A stretch of 64,000 bases of DNA from G963664115 sp965263045 (GTDB lineage Bacteria; Acidobacteriota; Terriglobia; 20CM-2-55-15), in NCBI GenBank assembly GCA_965263045.1, contig CBDHGK010000041.1, forward strand, positions 6,405,550 to 6,469,549, in the 5' to 3' direction. The translations under genes were made by a program, and so were the position numbers. Under the pieces are notes generated by a model that saw nothing but the letters and a program-made list of their open reading frames with translations, made no database searches and was not told the DNA's origin. Positions 26,526-35,497 of the stretch are shown here, piece by piece. The first letter of the stretch is position 1; each line of letters starts with the position of its first letter.

Positions 26526-28207
26526 TCAATCCGTCACTTCAATGTAGCCGAGTTGATCTCCTCCGTTCGCGCACCACCAGATGCGGTTCGGGTTGGTTGG
26601 ATCAACCGCGATCCTTTTCAAGGCTACACCCAGGCTCGGTATCGGAAACTCGGTGAAGGTATGGGTCCGCGGATCGAATCGGGCTATCTTGTCCGCCTCG
26701 GCTTCGGCAACCCAGATCAGGTTGTTCTGCCTGTCAACGTCCACACTGTTGATACCGGAGAGTGGCGTGGGAGGCTCAAATTCGGTCACGATGCCCGTCT
26801 GATGGTCAACCTTGATCAGCTTGTTGGACTGCTGCGCGCTGGCCCAGACATTTCCGTCTGCATCAGTCTGTATGTGCCGGAGGTCGGCTTTGGGCGTGGG
26901 TACCTTGTAATGGACCCGCGCGCCCGTGGCGGTATCGAGTTTCACGATTTCGTCACCAAATTCCACGCCATACCAGAGCATTTTGTCGTTGTCAAAGGCC
27001 AGGCCATAAGGGGGCCGGCCCTTGGGTGTGGGATAGGCGATCACGCCCCCGCTGGCGGGATCCAGCCTGTAGATCTGTTCGGATTTGAGCACGGATCCCC
27101 AGACAAAACCGTCCTGAAACGTGATGGTATTCATGTTGGCGGGTCCGTCCCCCAATCCGTTGCCATCAAATTCCTGCCGTCTCGGAGGAGCCGGAACAGG
27201 GTATGTCCGGAACTCACCGTTCCGAGGGTTGTAGGCAATCAGTCTGGCGTTTTGACTGTTATCGACGTTCCATACGATCCCCTGCGGATCGACTGCACTC
27301 CCACTGGGTCTGGATGGGACCCGGCCCGGAGGAATCGGAAAGGTTGTATAGCGGAGTGCATCCGGGTCAAAACGGCTCACCAGACCTGCTCCGCGGTCCA
27401 TCGTCCAGGCAACACCGTTCGAGTCGATCGATATGTCGTGGGGAGAGGACCCGCTGGGCAGCTGGCACTCCATTACGACGTAGCTGGCCTCGGGGCCGCT
27501 GAGTAACCTTCTGGGCAAATGACTGTTGGGATCGGGCGGAGGACCGGCTTCCGGACGGGGAGGGCGGGGATTCTCCCGGCTGAAGTGCGCGGTCATATAG
27601 TCCACGATCGTGTCCACTTCTTCGTAGGACAGTGCCTCGGGAAGGTCTTCCATGTAGTACTTGTGCACACCCATGACCTCGGCCCAGTGCTTCCTGGAGG
27701 ATTCGATCCTGAGCGTTCGGGTATCCACCGCGCCGTCGAGCGAATGGCAGAGCACGCACTTGGTCAGCACCAGCTCCTTGGCCGGCCCTTCGGGCATGTC
27801 CGCTGCATGTTCCGCCTGTGTCTTGCGTGTCCGGGGTGGGCTGGTTTCTCGGACAGTCGTCAATTGAACATCCATCTCGGCATCCTGGCCGCTAAGGACC
27901 TCGACAGCCTCCCCCAAGATCGCTCTGGTAGTCGCCGCCAATAGCCTCGACCGTGTAGTTTCCTGGAAGAAGGTTGGGTGTCTGGTACCGGCCCTGTGCC
28001 TGGCTGACGACCATGAAGGTCAGTCCTCTGACTGCACTGCGAACCCGGACCAGCGCGCCTTCCACGGGCTGTCCCGATGCGTTGTACACCCATGACGGTG
28101 GTGTCCTGGGCGGCCAGCGGCAAGCTGGCGGCCAGCAGCATGAGTAGCACTACTACCGGAATGGCTGCGCGGCTTTTTCCAGTTGCGAACTTTCCCTGCA
28201 TCAACAT
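26526..28207 (-). pseudogene. Second regulatory/cytochrome c/Vgb-like fusion, two frameshifts
   Basis: Paralog of the gene at 24438 with the same three domains: signal peptide (MLMQGKFATGKSRAAIPVVV), Ig-like domain (NASGQPVEGALVRV, LLPGNYTVEAIGGDYQS), heme motif CVLCH and the Vgb-like propeller to 26526. The frame breaks twice, near 28088 (GVQRIG should be about G-V-x-N-A-S-G) and near 27910-27920 (Ser-Asp to Ala-Ile-Leu). The large 3' piece (26526-27941) stays open and well conserved. Either a young pseudogene or assembly errors. GAGGAC precedes ATG 28207. Confidence 0.8.
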
Positions 28208-28388
28208 TGTTATTCTGTCCTCCTGACCTGAAAGCTGCTTCGTCGTCGATCTACGCTTCAAGGCGCTGTGCCAAACCCTGGGTCACCGGCCCGCCGACAA
28301 CTGTAGAGACGGGCGTTCCTCGGCAGGGGACCCACCACCCTTCGGCCGGTCCTCCAGTGCTTGAGCGCCCAATCAATCAGATGCGTGC

Positions 28389-28407
28389 GTGCGGTCTATG
28401 ACCGCAC
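28389..28407. repeat. Hairpin near the propeller fusion gene (copy 2)
   Basis: Same GTGCGGTC/GACCGCAC hairpin as at 26259, again preceded by CAATCAATCAGATGC. Here it lies 9 nt after the stop codon of the metallo-beta-lactamase-fold gene on the minus strand, a position that fits a terminator. Confidence 0.55.
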
Positions 28408-28415
28408 CGACAGAT

Positions 28416-29516
28416 TTACGGGCTGATCCGCGCCAACTGAGCACGCGTGCATTCCTCGATAATCGCCAGAAAACCATCCAGATTGTCCTGGCTGACGAGG
28501 GGATGCACCTCGCTCGGCTCGCGGTATTTTACAGCATGAATCTTATCCAGTGCGTTGTCGTAAAACGGATGGATTGTCAGGTACACATCGGCGCCTGTTT
28601 CTTCCACGATCCTCCGCATCCGTGCAGCCGAATCCGCCCAGGTATTGAAAGTCTCTTCCAGACTTGAATAGTACTGGACTCCGTAACGCTCGAAACTCGG
28701 GTTGATCCCACCCCATAGCACGCCAGTGTGTGTTTCGTTTCCGTCCTTGAGGGGGACGAGGGTTGAAACCGTGCCTGGCGTGTGTCCGGGTGTGATGTAG
28801 AGCGTCAGCGTCGTGTCGCCGAGGGTGAGTTTCATCCCATCGGTCGCCACCATGTCTCTCCGTGGCTTGGTCTCTTCGGCTTCGTTGCTCTCGGCCAACG
28901 CGTCCCAGTCGGCTTCGGAGAGGATGATTCGCGCGTTATAGGTCTCCTGGACATACTTCGCACCGAAATAACGATCGCCATGCGCATGGCTGACGACGAC
29001 ATACTTGATGTCTGCCGGATCGAGACCCAACTTCGGGAGTCCCTCAGTAATCAAATCGACAGACTGGTATGTATAGCCTGAGTCGAGGAGGATGATTCCC
29101 TCGGAGGTGGTCACGGCCCAGATGGAGTCTCCAGCTTCGGTGGGAACGCTGTAGGCATGCCCCCAGCTTCCAATCCAGTACAGATTGTCGAAAACCTGCG
29201 CCGGCTCGGTGTACCAATCCGAGCGCGCCGGGCGGTCCCGCACGCGCGCGGCATAGGACGCTGCGACCTGTAACCCGGGCTCGACCGGTCCCCGCTGGGA
29301 CAACGCCGAGGCACAGACTCTTTCGTACAAAACCATGAGACTGTGCCCGGGCCGCCATGCCGCGTCCCATGCTTTCTCGAGATGAGATCGAGCCGACGCA
29401 TTGATATGGGGGACCTGGATCGCCGCCTTCGAACTTGACTGGGCCTGTGCCCGAATCGAAAGCGCGTTCGGCCCGAGCAACACGACACACAATAGAGGTA
29501 ACCAATATCGCTTCAT
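28416..29516 (-). CDS. Exported metallo-beta-lactamase-fold protein, altered metal site (HAHGDR)
   Basis: The 366-residue protein has a signal peptide (...ALSIRA-QA) and is paralogous to 9380. Conserved blocks are SIWAVTTSEGIILLDSGY, GLDPADIKYVVVSHAHGDRY, ITPGHTPGTVSTLVPLKDG and LTIHPFYDN. The zinc motif HxHxDH is HAHGDR: the last His is Arg, so the second zinc site is changed while the two first His, the Asp and the later His residues remain. It may be a mono-zinc hydrolase. It is the last gene of the second module copy. Confidence 0.85.
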   Translation of the reverse strand: MKRYWLPLLCVVLLGPNALSIRAQAQSSSKAAIQVPHINASARSHLEKAWDAAWRPGHSLMVLYERVCASALSQRGPVEPGLQVAASYAARVRDRPARSDWYTEPAQVFDNLYWIGSWGHAYSVPTEAGDSIWAVTTSEGIILLDSGYTYQSVDLITEGLPKLGLDPADIKYVVVSHAHGDRYFGAKYVQETYNARIILSEADWDALAESNEAEETKPRRDMVATDGMKLTLGDTTLTLYITPGHTPGTVSTLVPLKDGNETHTGVLWGGINPSFERYGVQYYSSLEETFNTWADSAARMRRIVEETGADVYLTIHPFYDNALDKIHAVKYREPSEVHPLVSQDNLDGFLAIIEECTRAQLARISP

Positions 29517-29757
29517 TGTTGGGACTCCGTACCTGGGAAAAATTTAATTCGATTCATTCGGGATCCGATTGATGCAATCGAGCGCGATCGGGGGATCCTT
29601 GCGTACAGGTCGCCTGCGGCGCTCACACCGGACCCTCGAAACTCGCTCACTGGAATCATCATCAATATCAACAATATTAACGTCGCCGCGGTTCAAACGC
29701 CCGATCGCATAACCACAATGTTTAAATGGCGACCGGATTCGATGGCAGGGACAGGTT

Positions 29758-30327
29758 TCAGGTCGGGTCGACTTCGGTGATCTCCGTCAGGTAGAGACGC
29801 ATCCGCTCGATTTTTCTGTCCTCGTTGAACTCCAGAAATACCGATCCGGGCGCCATAAACCTTCGACGGTCCTCCCGCAAAGAATAGGCTGCCGTTATCT
29901 GGAACGAAATACCGAGTCCGCCCCAGGGCAGGGGCGTGGAGTAGACCAGATACGCTCCCTGGTATTCCCCTCCGGTCCGACGGTTGCGGATGTAGTCGAG
30001 CCGGACGTGCGTGCTCGCAATCTTCTCGACCCATTTTCTGAATTGCTCATTTCCACGCAGCATCACCGGTCCAATTTGATCTTCGTCGTGGGGAGGCACG
30101 TTGGCGATCATGTCATCTGCGTAGGGTTCCATCATGCTGTCGACAAGCTCATCGAAGCCCTGCGCTTGTCCATCCATGGATAAGTACCACTGGTCCAGGG
30201 CATTGAGACGGTCGATCCAGGCTTCTGCGAGTAGCTCCGCCTCGTCTGCTTCGACCTCGGTTCTCTGTGCGTAAAGGACACACGGAGCCAGCAGCGCGGT
30301 CAAAGTCAAAATGGTCAGTCGACGCAT
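29758..30327 (-). CDS. Exported NTF2/SnoaL-like protein
   Basis: The 189-residue paralog of 13014: signal peptide (MRRLTILTLTALLAPCVLYA), AELLAEAWIDRLNALDQWYL, MMEPYADDMIANVPPHDEDQ, RGNEQFRKWVEKIASTHVRL and IERMRLYLTEITEV. High similarity along the whole length shows a module duplication. Starts 34 nt after the cytochrome c'-like gene on the same strand; in copy 1 the order of these two genes is reversed. Confidence 0.7.
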   Translation of the reverse strand: MRRLTILTLTALLAPCVLYAQRTEVEADEAELLAEAWIDRLNALDQWYLSMDGQAQGFDELVDSMMEPYADDMIANVPPHDEDQIGPVMLRGNEQFRKWVEKIASTHVRLDYIRNRRTGGEYQGAYLVYSTPLPWGGLGISFQITAAYSLREDRRRFMAPGSVFLEFNEDRKIERMRLYLTEITEVDPT

Positions 30328-30361
30328 AAAGGCATTTCCTCAGCTTCTGAATACAGGCGGA

Positions 30362-30769
30362 TCACGGTTTTATGATGTAGCCACTACTGATCTCTTCGCG
30401 GTGAGTGAAGTGGCAGGCCGTGCAGGCTCTCCGTATCGTTGCGTAGGACTCTTCCGCCACTTCAACATCGCCGCGACCGGCGGCAGCACCCACTGCCGCT
30501 GCCGCATCGCGCGCGAACCGGGCGTATTTCAGCGCATCTCTGGTGTTTAACGGCCCCCACCATGCTTCGGTTTCGCTGAACAGTTCTTGCAGCCTGGAAG
30601 CGTCTTCGGCGGCCGCGGCCGGGTTGTTCGCATCCAGATTCCTTCCAACGCTGGCGAATGTCGCCCCGATATCCTTCATGATCAGATCATGAAGCCTCTG
30701 CTGCGCGAATGCCGTGCTTCCCGCGAAAATCCCCATCGTCACAATGACCAGGACAAACCGTCGATTCAT
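30362..30769 (-). CDS. Exported cytochrome c'-like protein
   Basis: The 135-residue paralog of 12380, shorter by loss of an inner segment. Signal peptide (MNRRFVLVIVTMGIFAGSTAFA), helices with LFSETEAWWGPLNTRDALKYA, and CTACHFTHREEISSGYIIKP at the C-terminus with the CxxCH heme motif. Likely periplasmic mono-heme four-helix protein. Between the FGE-fold gene and the NTF2-like gene, same strand, gaps of about 115 and 34 nt. Confidence 0.8.
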   Translation of the reverse strand: MNRRFVLVIVTMGIFAGSTAFAQQRLHDLIMKDIGATFASVGRNLDANNPAAAAEDASRLQELFSETEAWWGPLNTRDALKYARFARDAAAAVGAAAGRGDVEVAEESYATIRRACTACHFTHREEISSGYIIKP

Positions 30770-30884
30770 CTGTTCTGCCTACCTGTCTGGCTGCCCATGC
30801 ATCTTCGGCGAGGGCGCCGATTGCGGATTTAGAAATTGCTTGAGATCAGGGTGGTTTCGCGTATCAAATCAAAAGGTCAACGGG

Positions 30885-31724
30885 TCAATCCGCATCTTTC
30901 GCGCAGCGGAAACCGATCGTCGTCATACGGAGTTCCGGATCGGTGAACTTCCGGTAGTGAACCATGTTCTGGTCCCCGTGTCCCCGGCCGTCCACCCAAC
31001 TCGAGCCTCGAACGCTCTTGTACAGACCGGTCTCCGGACCCTGCGGATTCTCTTTATCCATGAAGGGATAGTAGTTGCTGTCATACCAGTCACTGACCCA
31101 CTCCATCATATTGCCGACCATGTCGTAGAGGCCGTATCCGTTAGGCGGGAACGAGCCGACGTCTACAGCGCGGCTGAGGCCAAGAGCGGCCTGTACGGGC
31201 TTGTTGGTGTTGCGTCTGGGCCTGTGTTGTATCGCGCCTTCCTCGTCGAAGGTGTTGACCTCGGCGTCCCCCCACGCATATCGATTCCGGTCGAGTCCTC
31301 CACGCGCCGCTTTTTCCCATTCCGCTTCCGTTGGGAGACGTTTGCTCTCCCACCCGCAGTAGTCCGACGCTTCGTACCAGCTGACGTTGGCGACCGGCAA
31401 TAGCGCCTCACCGTCCGGGAACTGTCCGTGAGGCCAGTGCCAGGGCGCCTTGATCCCCTTCGCCTCGACAAACAGGGCATAGTCTTTGTTTGTCACGTGG
31501 TGCTTGTCGATGTAGAAGGCGTCCACCTGAACATTGTTGGCGGGAATATCATCCATCCTGTCCCGCGCAACGATGTCGATTGAATCCAGGAAAAAGGCAT
31601 GGGCCCGGCCCATCCAGAACTTGCCGCCGGGTAAACGGGTCATGTCTTCCGGAGCCGCAGTCTGTGCCGCCGCCCCCAACACGGCATAACAACAACAAAG
31701 GATCGCCAATACAATCTTTCTCAT
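30885..31724 (-). CDS. Exported FGE-sulfatase-fold protein lacking catalytic cysteines
   Basis: The 279-residue paralog of 14839: signal peptide (MRKIVLAILCCCYAVLGAAA), MTRLPGGKFWMGRAH, DAFYIDKHHVTNKDYALFVE, RLPTEAEWEKAARGGLDRNR, GYGLYDMVGNMMEWVSDWY, VRGSSWVDGRGHGDQNMVHY, IGFRCAKDAD. As in the paralog, no Cys follows the RGSS motif. Its ATG overlaps the DUF1501 TGA by 4 nt (ATGA), so translation is coupled. This arrangement suggests a partner role for the DUF1501 protein rather than sulfatase maturation. Confidence 0.85.
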   Translation of the reverse strand: MRKIVLAILCCCYAVLGAAAQTAAPEDMTRLPGGKFWMGRAHAFFLDSIDIVARDRMDDIPANNVQVDAFYIDKHHVTNKDYALFVEAKGIKAPWHWPHGQFPDGEALLPVANVSWYEASDYCGWESKRLPTEAEWEKAARGGLDRNRYAWGDAEVNTFDEEGAIQHRPRRNTNKPVQAALGLSRAVDVGSFPPNGYGLYDMVGNMMEWVSDWYDSNYYPFMDKENPQGPETGLYKSVRGSSWVDGRGHGDQNMVHYRKFTDPELRMTTIGFRCAKDAD

Positions 31725-33175
31725 GCAAACAGATCCTCGATGGGTGTCAGCGGAATGAATTCCGGGCCTCCCAGTGGAGCTGTTTGCTGGTACTCATAGG
31801 CCCTTCCCGACGGCGTGTCCTCGATCTTCTTGGTCCAATCGATGCCGAGAGCAGAATAGACCGTCGAAACAATGTGATCCATCATGGGTTGCTCCGGGTA
31901 TTGCCAGCCATTGTCGATCACGGCGGAGCCTGCGGGATTCGTCCGGCCGATAACCTGCCCTGGCTGGATACCTCCGCCGAGAAACAGATTCGTGAAATTC
32001 CGGCCCCAGTGATCACGGCCTTCGTTGGAGTTCATTGTTGGATCGCGCCCGAATTCGTGGGCGATCACAATCATGGTTTCATCGAGCAGGGTCTTGCCGA
32101 GCTCATGGCCGGGCATGGTCGAAAGATCTTCAACCAGGTTGCCCAGCGCTCGATCCAGAATAGGCGCACTATCGTAGATGGATATACGCTGACCCGACAG
32201 AGGTAAACGTGTCCGGCTGTAGAGCCACTCATGGTTGTCGAAACAACCGTTTCCGCCATTGTATATGTTGCTCACCCACAGGAATCGCGCCCCGGCATCG
32301 GCAGCCAGGACGTTCCGTGCCAGCAGCATTTCGAGGCCGATCTTTACAGCGCCGATGTCGTCGCCCATATAGCGGCGCTTCTCCTCTTCGGTCACGTCGA
32401 GCACTTTCTTGAACCGCGGGTCCTGAAGAATCTTGTATGCGTACTCGTAATGAGCCGGGTACTCGTCGGCCTTCCCTCCAATCGGCCTCCGCGCGCTGAC
32501 TGGAGAAACCTCCGACATTCTTTCCAGCGCCGTCCAGCGTCTCTCCAAGTCCGCACTCGTTGTTCCGCCGTCGTCCCCGCCGCCGAAGCTCTGGAATACG
32601 TTGGTGGTATTGATGTCGAGTCCGGCAAAGCGTGGTGGCAACAATCCGGATCCGATCTGGGGGCAGCGAACCTTCCACAAATCAAAGCTCATGTATGTCG
32701 GGAAAGTGTCGGATTCGCGACGCTCAGAATCCAGTTCGTAAGCTACGACGCTGCCAAAAGCCGGAATTTCCCTCATGATTGCGGCGTTAAACGCGCGGCC
32801 TGCCTGCGTGTGGTACTGGGCGGCGAAATGAACGAGCGAGTTTTCGTACATCGACCGAACCAGCGAAGCGCGTGGCGCCCATTTCTCATAGTTCGGAAAA
32901 AGGGTTTTGGAGATGGAAAAATCCGAATTGACCTGCTGAATATCCAGGTCGTCGGCCGTCCACTTCGTGTCCTTTATATCCAGAGCCTCGTGGGGACTCA
33001 TGGCGCCACAATTCTGGATAACGATTACGTTGCGTGCGTTCTTTCGAGGCGTCACCGTCCTGCTCTGTGCGCTCAGCTTCCTGGGCCAGGCGGTCCCCGC
33101 CAGACTCGCACCGGCACTCAGACCGAATAACTTCAGCAAGTCGCGTCGGCTTAAATTTTCGATTCGTCTGTCCAT
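31721..33175 (-). CDS. DUF1501 family exported protein (Tat-type signal)
   Basis: The 484-residue paralog of 15718. It starts MDRRIENLSRRDLLKLFGLS with a textbook twin-arginine motif (S-R-R-D-L-L-K). Conserved: NVIVIQNCGAMSPHEALD, FPNYEKWAPRASLVRSMYEN, SLVHFAAQYHTQAGRAFN, ETMIVIAHEFGRDPTMN, GRDHWGRNFTNLFLGG. The Cys of QCGR in copy 1 is Ala here, so it is not catalytic. GAGGAG lies 7 nt before ATG 33175; the GTG at 33190 overlaps that site. Located 105 nt after the DUF1549/1553 gene. Confidence 0.85.
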   Translation of the reverse strand: MDRRIENLSRRDLLKLFGLSAGASLAGTAWPRKLSAQSRTVTPRKNARNVIVIQNCGAMSPHEALDIKDTKWTADDLDIQQVNSDFSISKTLFPNYEKWAPRASLVRSMYENSLVHFAAQYHTQAGRAFNAAIMREIPAFGSVVAYELDSERRESDTFPTYMSFDLWKVRCPQIGSGLLPPRFAGLDINTTNVFQSFGGGDDGGTTSADLERRWTALERMSEVSPVSARRPIGGKADEYPAHYEYAYKILQDPRFKKVLDVTEEEKRRYMGDDIGAVKIGLEMLLARNVLAADAGARFLWVSNIYNGGNGCFDNHEWLYSRTRLPLSGQRISIYDSAPILDRALGNLVEDLSTMPGHELGKTLLDETMIVIAHEFGRDPTMNSNEGRDHWGRNFTNLFLGGGIQPGQVIGRTNPAGSAVIDNGWQYPEQPMMDHIVSTVYSALGIDWTKKIEDTPSGRAYEYQQTAPLGGPEFIPLTPIEDLFA

Positions 33176-33279
33176 CGATTTGCTCCTCACTCGGAATGCT
33201 CCAGATTCTGATGCAGAACGGTTACGTCCAATTCGCGACTGGCGACGGCGGGGCCAATCCGGCCGTCGCTACCTTCGAA

Positions 33280-35199
33280 TCAATGATTAACGAGAAACTC
33301 CGCAGAGTTCAGCAACACCCACTGAAGGTCCCCGGCACCGACTCCTCTGTCGGGTTCAAGTAAACGCTTGGCCACTTCCACCTCTTCGGTGGTGGGATAG
33401 CGCGTGAGGCTCGCCAGGAAGAGTTCTTCGATGATTTCTTCGTCCGATCGTCCGGACTCCAACAAGTCCGACACGCGCGTGCCTCCTTCAGCACTCACCC
33501 GATTGGTAACGACGGGGGAAGTCATCATCATCATCGCCTGCACTGGAGTGGCGATGTTCTTGTCGACCGGTGGCGTCGCACGCTCCTGCTGGTAGTACGC
33601 CTGCATGAACGCATAGATCAGAGGATTTTCCTCGGATCTGCCTGCGCTGCCGCCACGGGAGCCAATGAGTCCCAGAGGATTGGACAACTCTTTGACGTAT
33701 TCCGGGGACCGTCCGAACTGCTGGAAGTCAAAGGGAGTCGCCGTGGCTTGAGCCACGATGTCGACGGCCTCCGGGCCCGTCAGCACCCGGGCGAACCGCC
33801 GCGCATGGTAGGGAATATAGGCATCCTTCCATTCACCTTCAAAGGCGGTGGAAAGTTGATAGGCGTTGGACTTCATGATGGTCTTGATGACTCGATGGAT
33901 ACTGAAGTCGTTTGCGCGGAAATCTTCGGCCAGTGCCGACAGCAGTTCCGGATTCGACGGCTGAATCGTCCACGGCGCCGGCGGCGGATTCGCCGGGTCC
34001 AACCGGTACAGATCAAAACCGTCATAGGGCTCGACCAGTCCGACTACCATCAACTTGGCCCAGATCAGATTGACCGTTGCGCGCGAAAACTGGATGTCGT
34101 TGGCAATCATTCGGGCGAGGGCCTTACGGGGATTCTCGCCCGATTCCGGCTGTTCGCCCGTCAGCAGGAATGCAGGTTCGTAGGTTCGGCCATCGCGCGG
34201 GAAACGGCTTTCCGCAGGCGTATAGAAACGTCCGTCATCGGCGGTGTTGTATCCGGGCGCGAGGTCGTCAAAGAGGGGGTTGCCGCCGGAATTCGAGCGG
34301 GCCGCGCCCCGACTGCTTCCAATGTTCCGCATTTTGCCGTAAAACGCAGCCTGCTGCCAGAAATCGGTTCTCTTCTGCGCGGTCAGGAACAGGTTGAAGC
34401 TGTCGGTGTGACCCGCACCGTCATGGCAGGAAATGCATTCCAGGTTGAGCCCCAGAAAAACACGTCCAATATCCGTTGTGATTTCATCGATCCAGTCCAG
34501 ACGGTTGAGACCCTTGTAGTCGTCCGGATCGGTCCACAGGACACACCGGGTTGCACTGTAGCCGATGGGGTCATAGAAGGTGTTCGCTGTCGGGAAGCCG
34601 GCGGCATGCTTGGTAACAGGCGTCAGCAGATCATAGAAAACCTCGTCAAAGGGCCGATCCACCTTCAGCCATTCCTTCGTCCAGAAATGAAATGACTCCT
34701 CCCGGGTTCTCAGCAGTTCGCCGTAGTGGTAGGCCCACTGGTCTGCGAAAAGTTCGGTGCCGATCAGGGAGTCAATCAATGCGTCGCGCTTGTTCGGTTC
34801 CGTGTTATTCACGAATGCACGAACTTCGTCCGGCGTCGGCAGAAACCCCGTCGCATCCAGGTATGCCCTTCGCAGAAACTCCTCATCGCTCGACAGGGGC
34901 GCATGTGGAATTCCATCGCGCTCCATCATTCCGAAGACGAATTCGTCGACAAAATTCTTTCGAGGGATTGGCTCGGAGGAGACCTCGCCGTCAGGCAGGG
35001 CTGCGGCTACGGTTTCCGTCAGCCGGCTTGCCTCCAGCGCTGCATCCTGCCCCTGCAGCAACTGGTCATGCGCTGCCTCGAGACGGTCCTCGTTTATTTG
35101 CTGGCGTGGTTCAGGCTGGTCTTGCTGGGGCGGTTGCGCGGTGACGACGAGCGTCAAACACAGTACCATCGTGATGGCTAGAGCCTTCGCAGGTTTCAT
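33280..35199 (-). CDS. DUF1549/DUF1553 domain protein with heme c motif
   Basis: The 639-residue paralog of 17276: signal peptide (MKPAKALAITMVLCLTLVVTA), DUF1549 (NFVDEFVFGMMERDGIPHAP, EFLRRAYLDATGFLPTPDEV), CxxCH in ECISCHDGAGH, DUF1553 (SIHRVIKTIMKSNAYQLS, MMMMTSPVV, LESGRSDEEIIEELFLASL). It has an insert GLIGSRGGSAGRSEENPLIY relative to copy 1. GAGGAGAAAG precedes ATG 35199. First gene of the second DUF1549/1553 - DUF1501 - FGE-fold block. Confidence 0.85.
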   Translation of the reverse strand: MKPAKALAITMVLCLTLVVTAQPPQQDQPEPRQQINEDRLEAAHDQLLQGQDAALEASRLTETVAAALPDGEVSSEPIPRKNFVDEFVFGMMERDGIPHAPLSSDEEFLRRAYLDATGFLPTPDEVRAFVNNTEPNKRDALIDSLIGTELFADQWAYHYGELLRTREESFHFWTKEWLKVDRPFDEVFYDLLTPVTKHAAGFPTANTFYDPIGYSATRCVLWTDPDDYKGLNRLDWIDEITTDIGRVFLGLNLECISCHDGAGHTDSFNLFLTAQKRTDFWQQAAFYGKMRNIGSSRGAARSNSGGNPLFDDLAPGYNTADDGRFYTPAESRFPRDGRTYEPAFLLTGEQPESGENPRKALARMIANDIQFSRATVNLIWAKLMVVGLVEPYDGFDLYRLDPANPPPAPWTIQPSNPELLSALAEDFRANDFSIHRVIKTIMKSNAYQLSTAFEGEWKDAYIPYHARRFARVLTGPEAVDIVAQATATPFDFQQFGRSPEYVKELSNPLGLIGSRGGSAGRSEENPLIYAFMQAYYQQERATPPVDKNIATPVQAMMMMTSPVVTNRVSAEGGTRVSDLLESGRSDEEIIEELFLASLTRYPTTEEVEVAKRLLEPDRGVGAGDLQWVLLNSAEFLVNH

Positions 35200-35380
35200 C
35201 TGCTTTCTCCTCGATGCTTGGGCCAAAATTTTGCGCCAACTGTTTTAGTTACAATAGTTTTTCCGGCCATTCCAGTCAAGAAAATAGGATGTGAGAATGG
35301 GGCGGGATTCTTGTTGAAGCACGGTGCACGGCTGCGGACGCGGCAGGTCGTATCAAGCAATTGATCGGTATGCCGCTCCA

Positions 35381-35408
35381 GGTAGCGGGAGACCGAGCAC
35401 CCGCTACC
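35381..35408 (-). terminator. Hairpin between MBL-fold gene and DUF1549/1553 gene
   Basis: GGTAGCGGG and CCCGCTACC form a perfect 9-bp stem with a 10-nt loop, 90 nt after the MBL-fold gene stop on the minus strand. No T-run. It suggests that the DUF1549/1553 block is transcribed separately. Confidence 0.5.
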
Positions 35409-35497
35409 TTCATACATTCATTGTGGAGCTCTTCAGGCAGAGCGACTTTCCCTGTCGTCAACCATCGGTTTCGTCAGGATCCGCCGCCCGGCATTCG

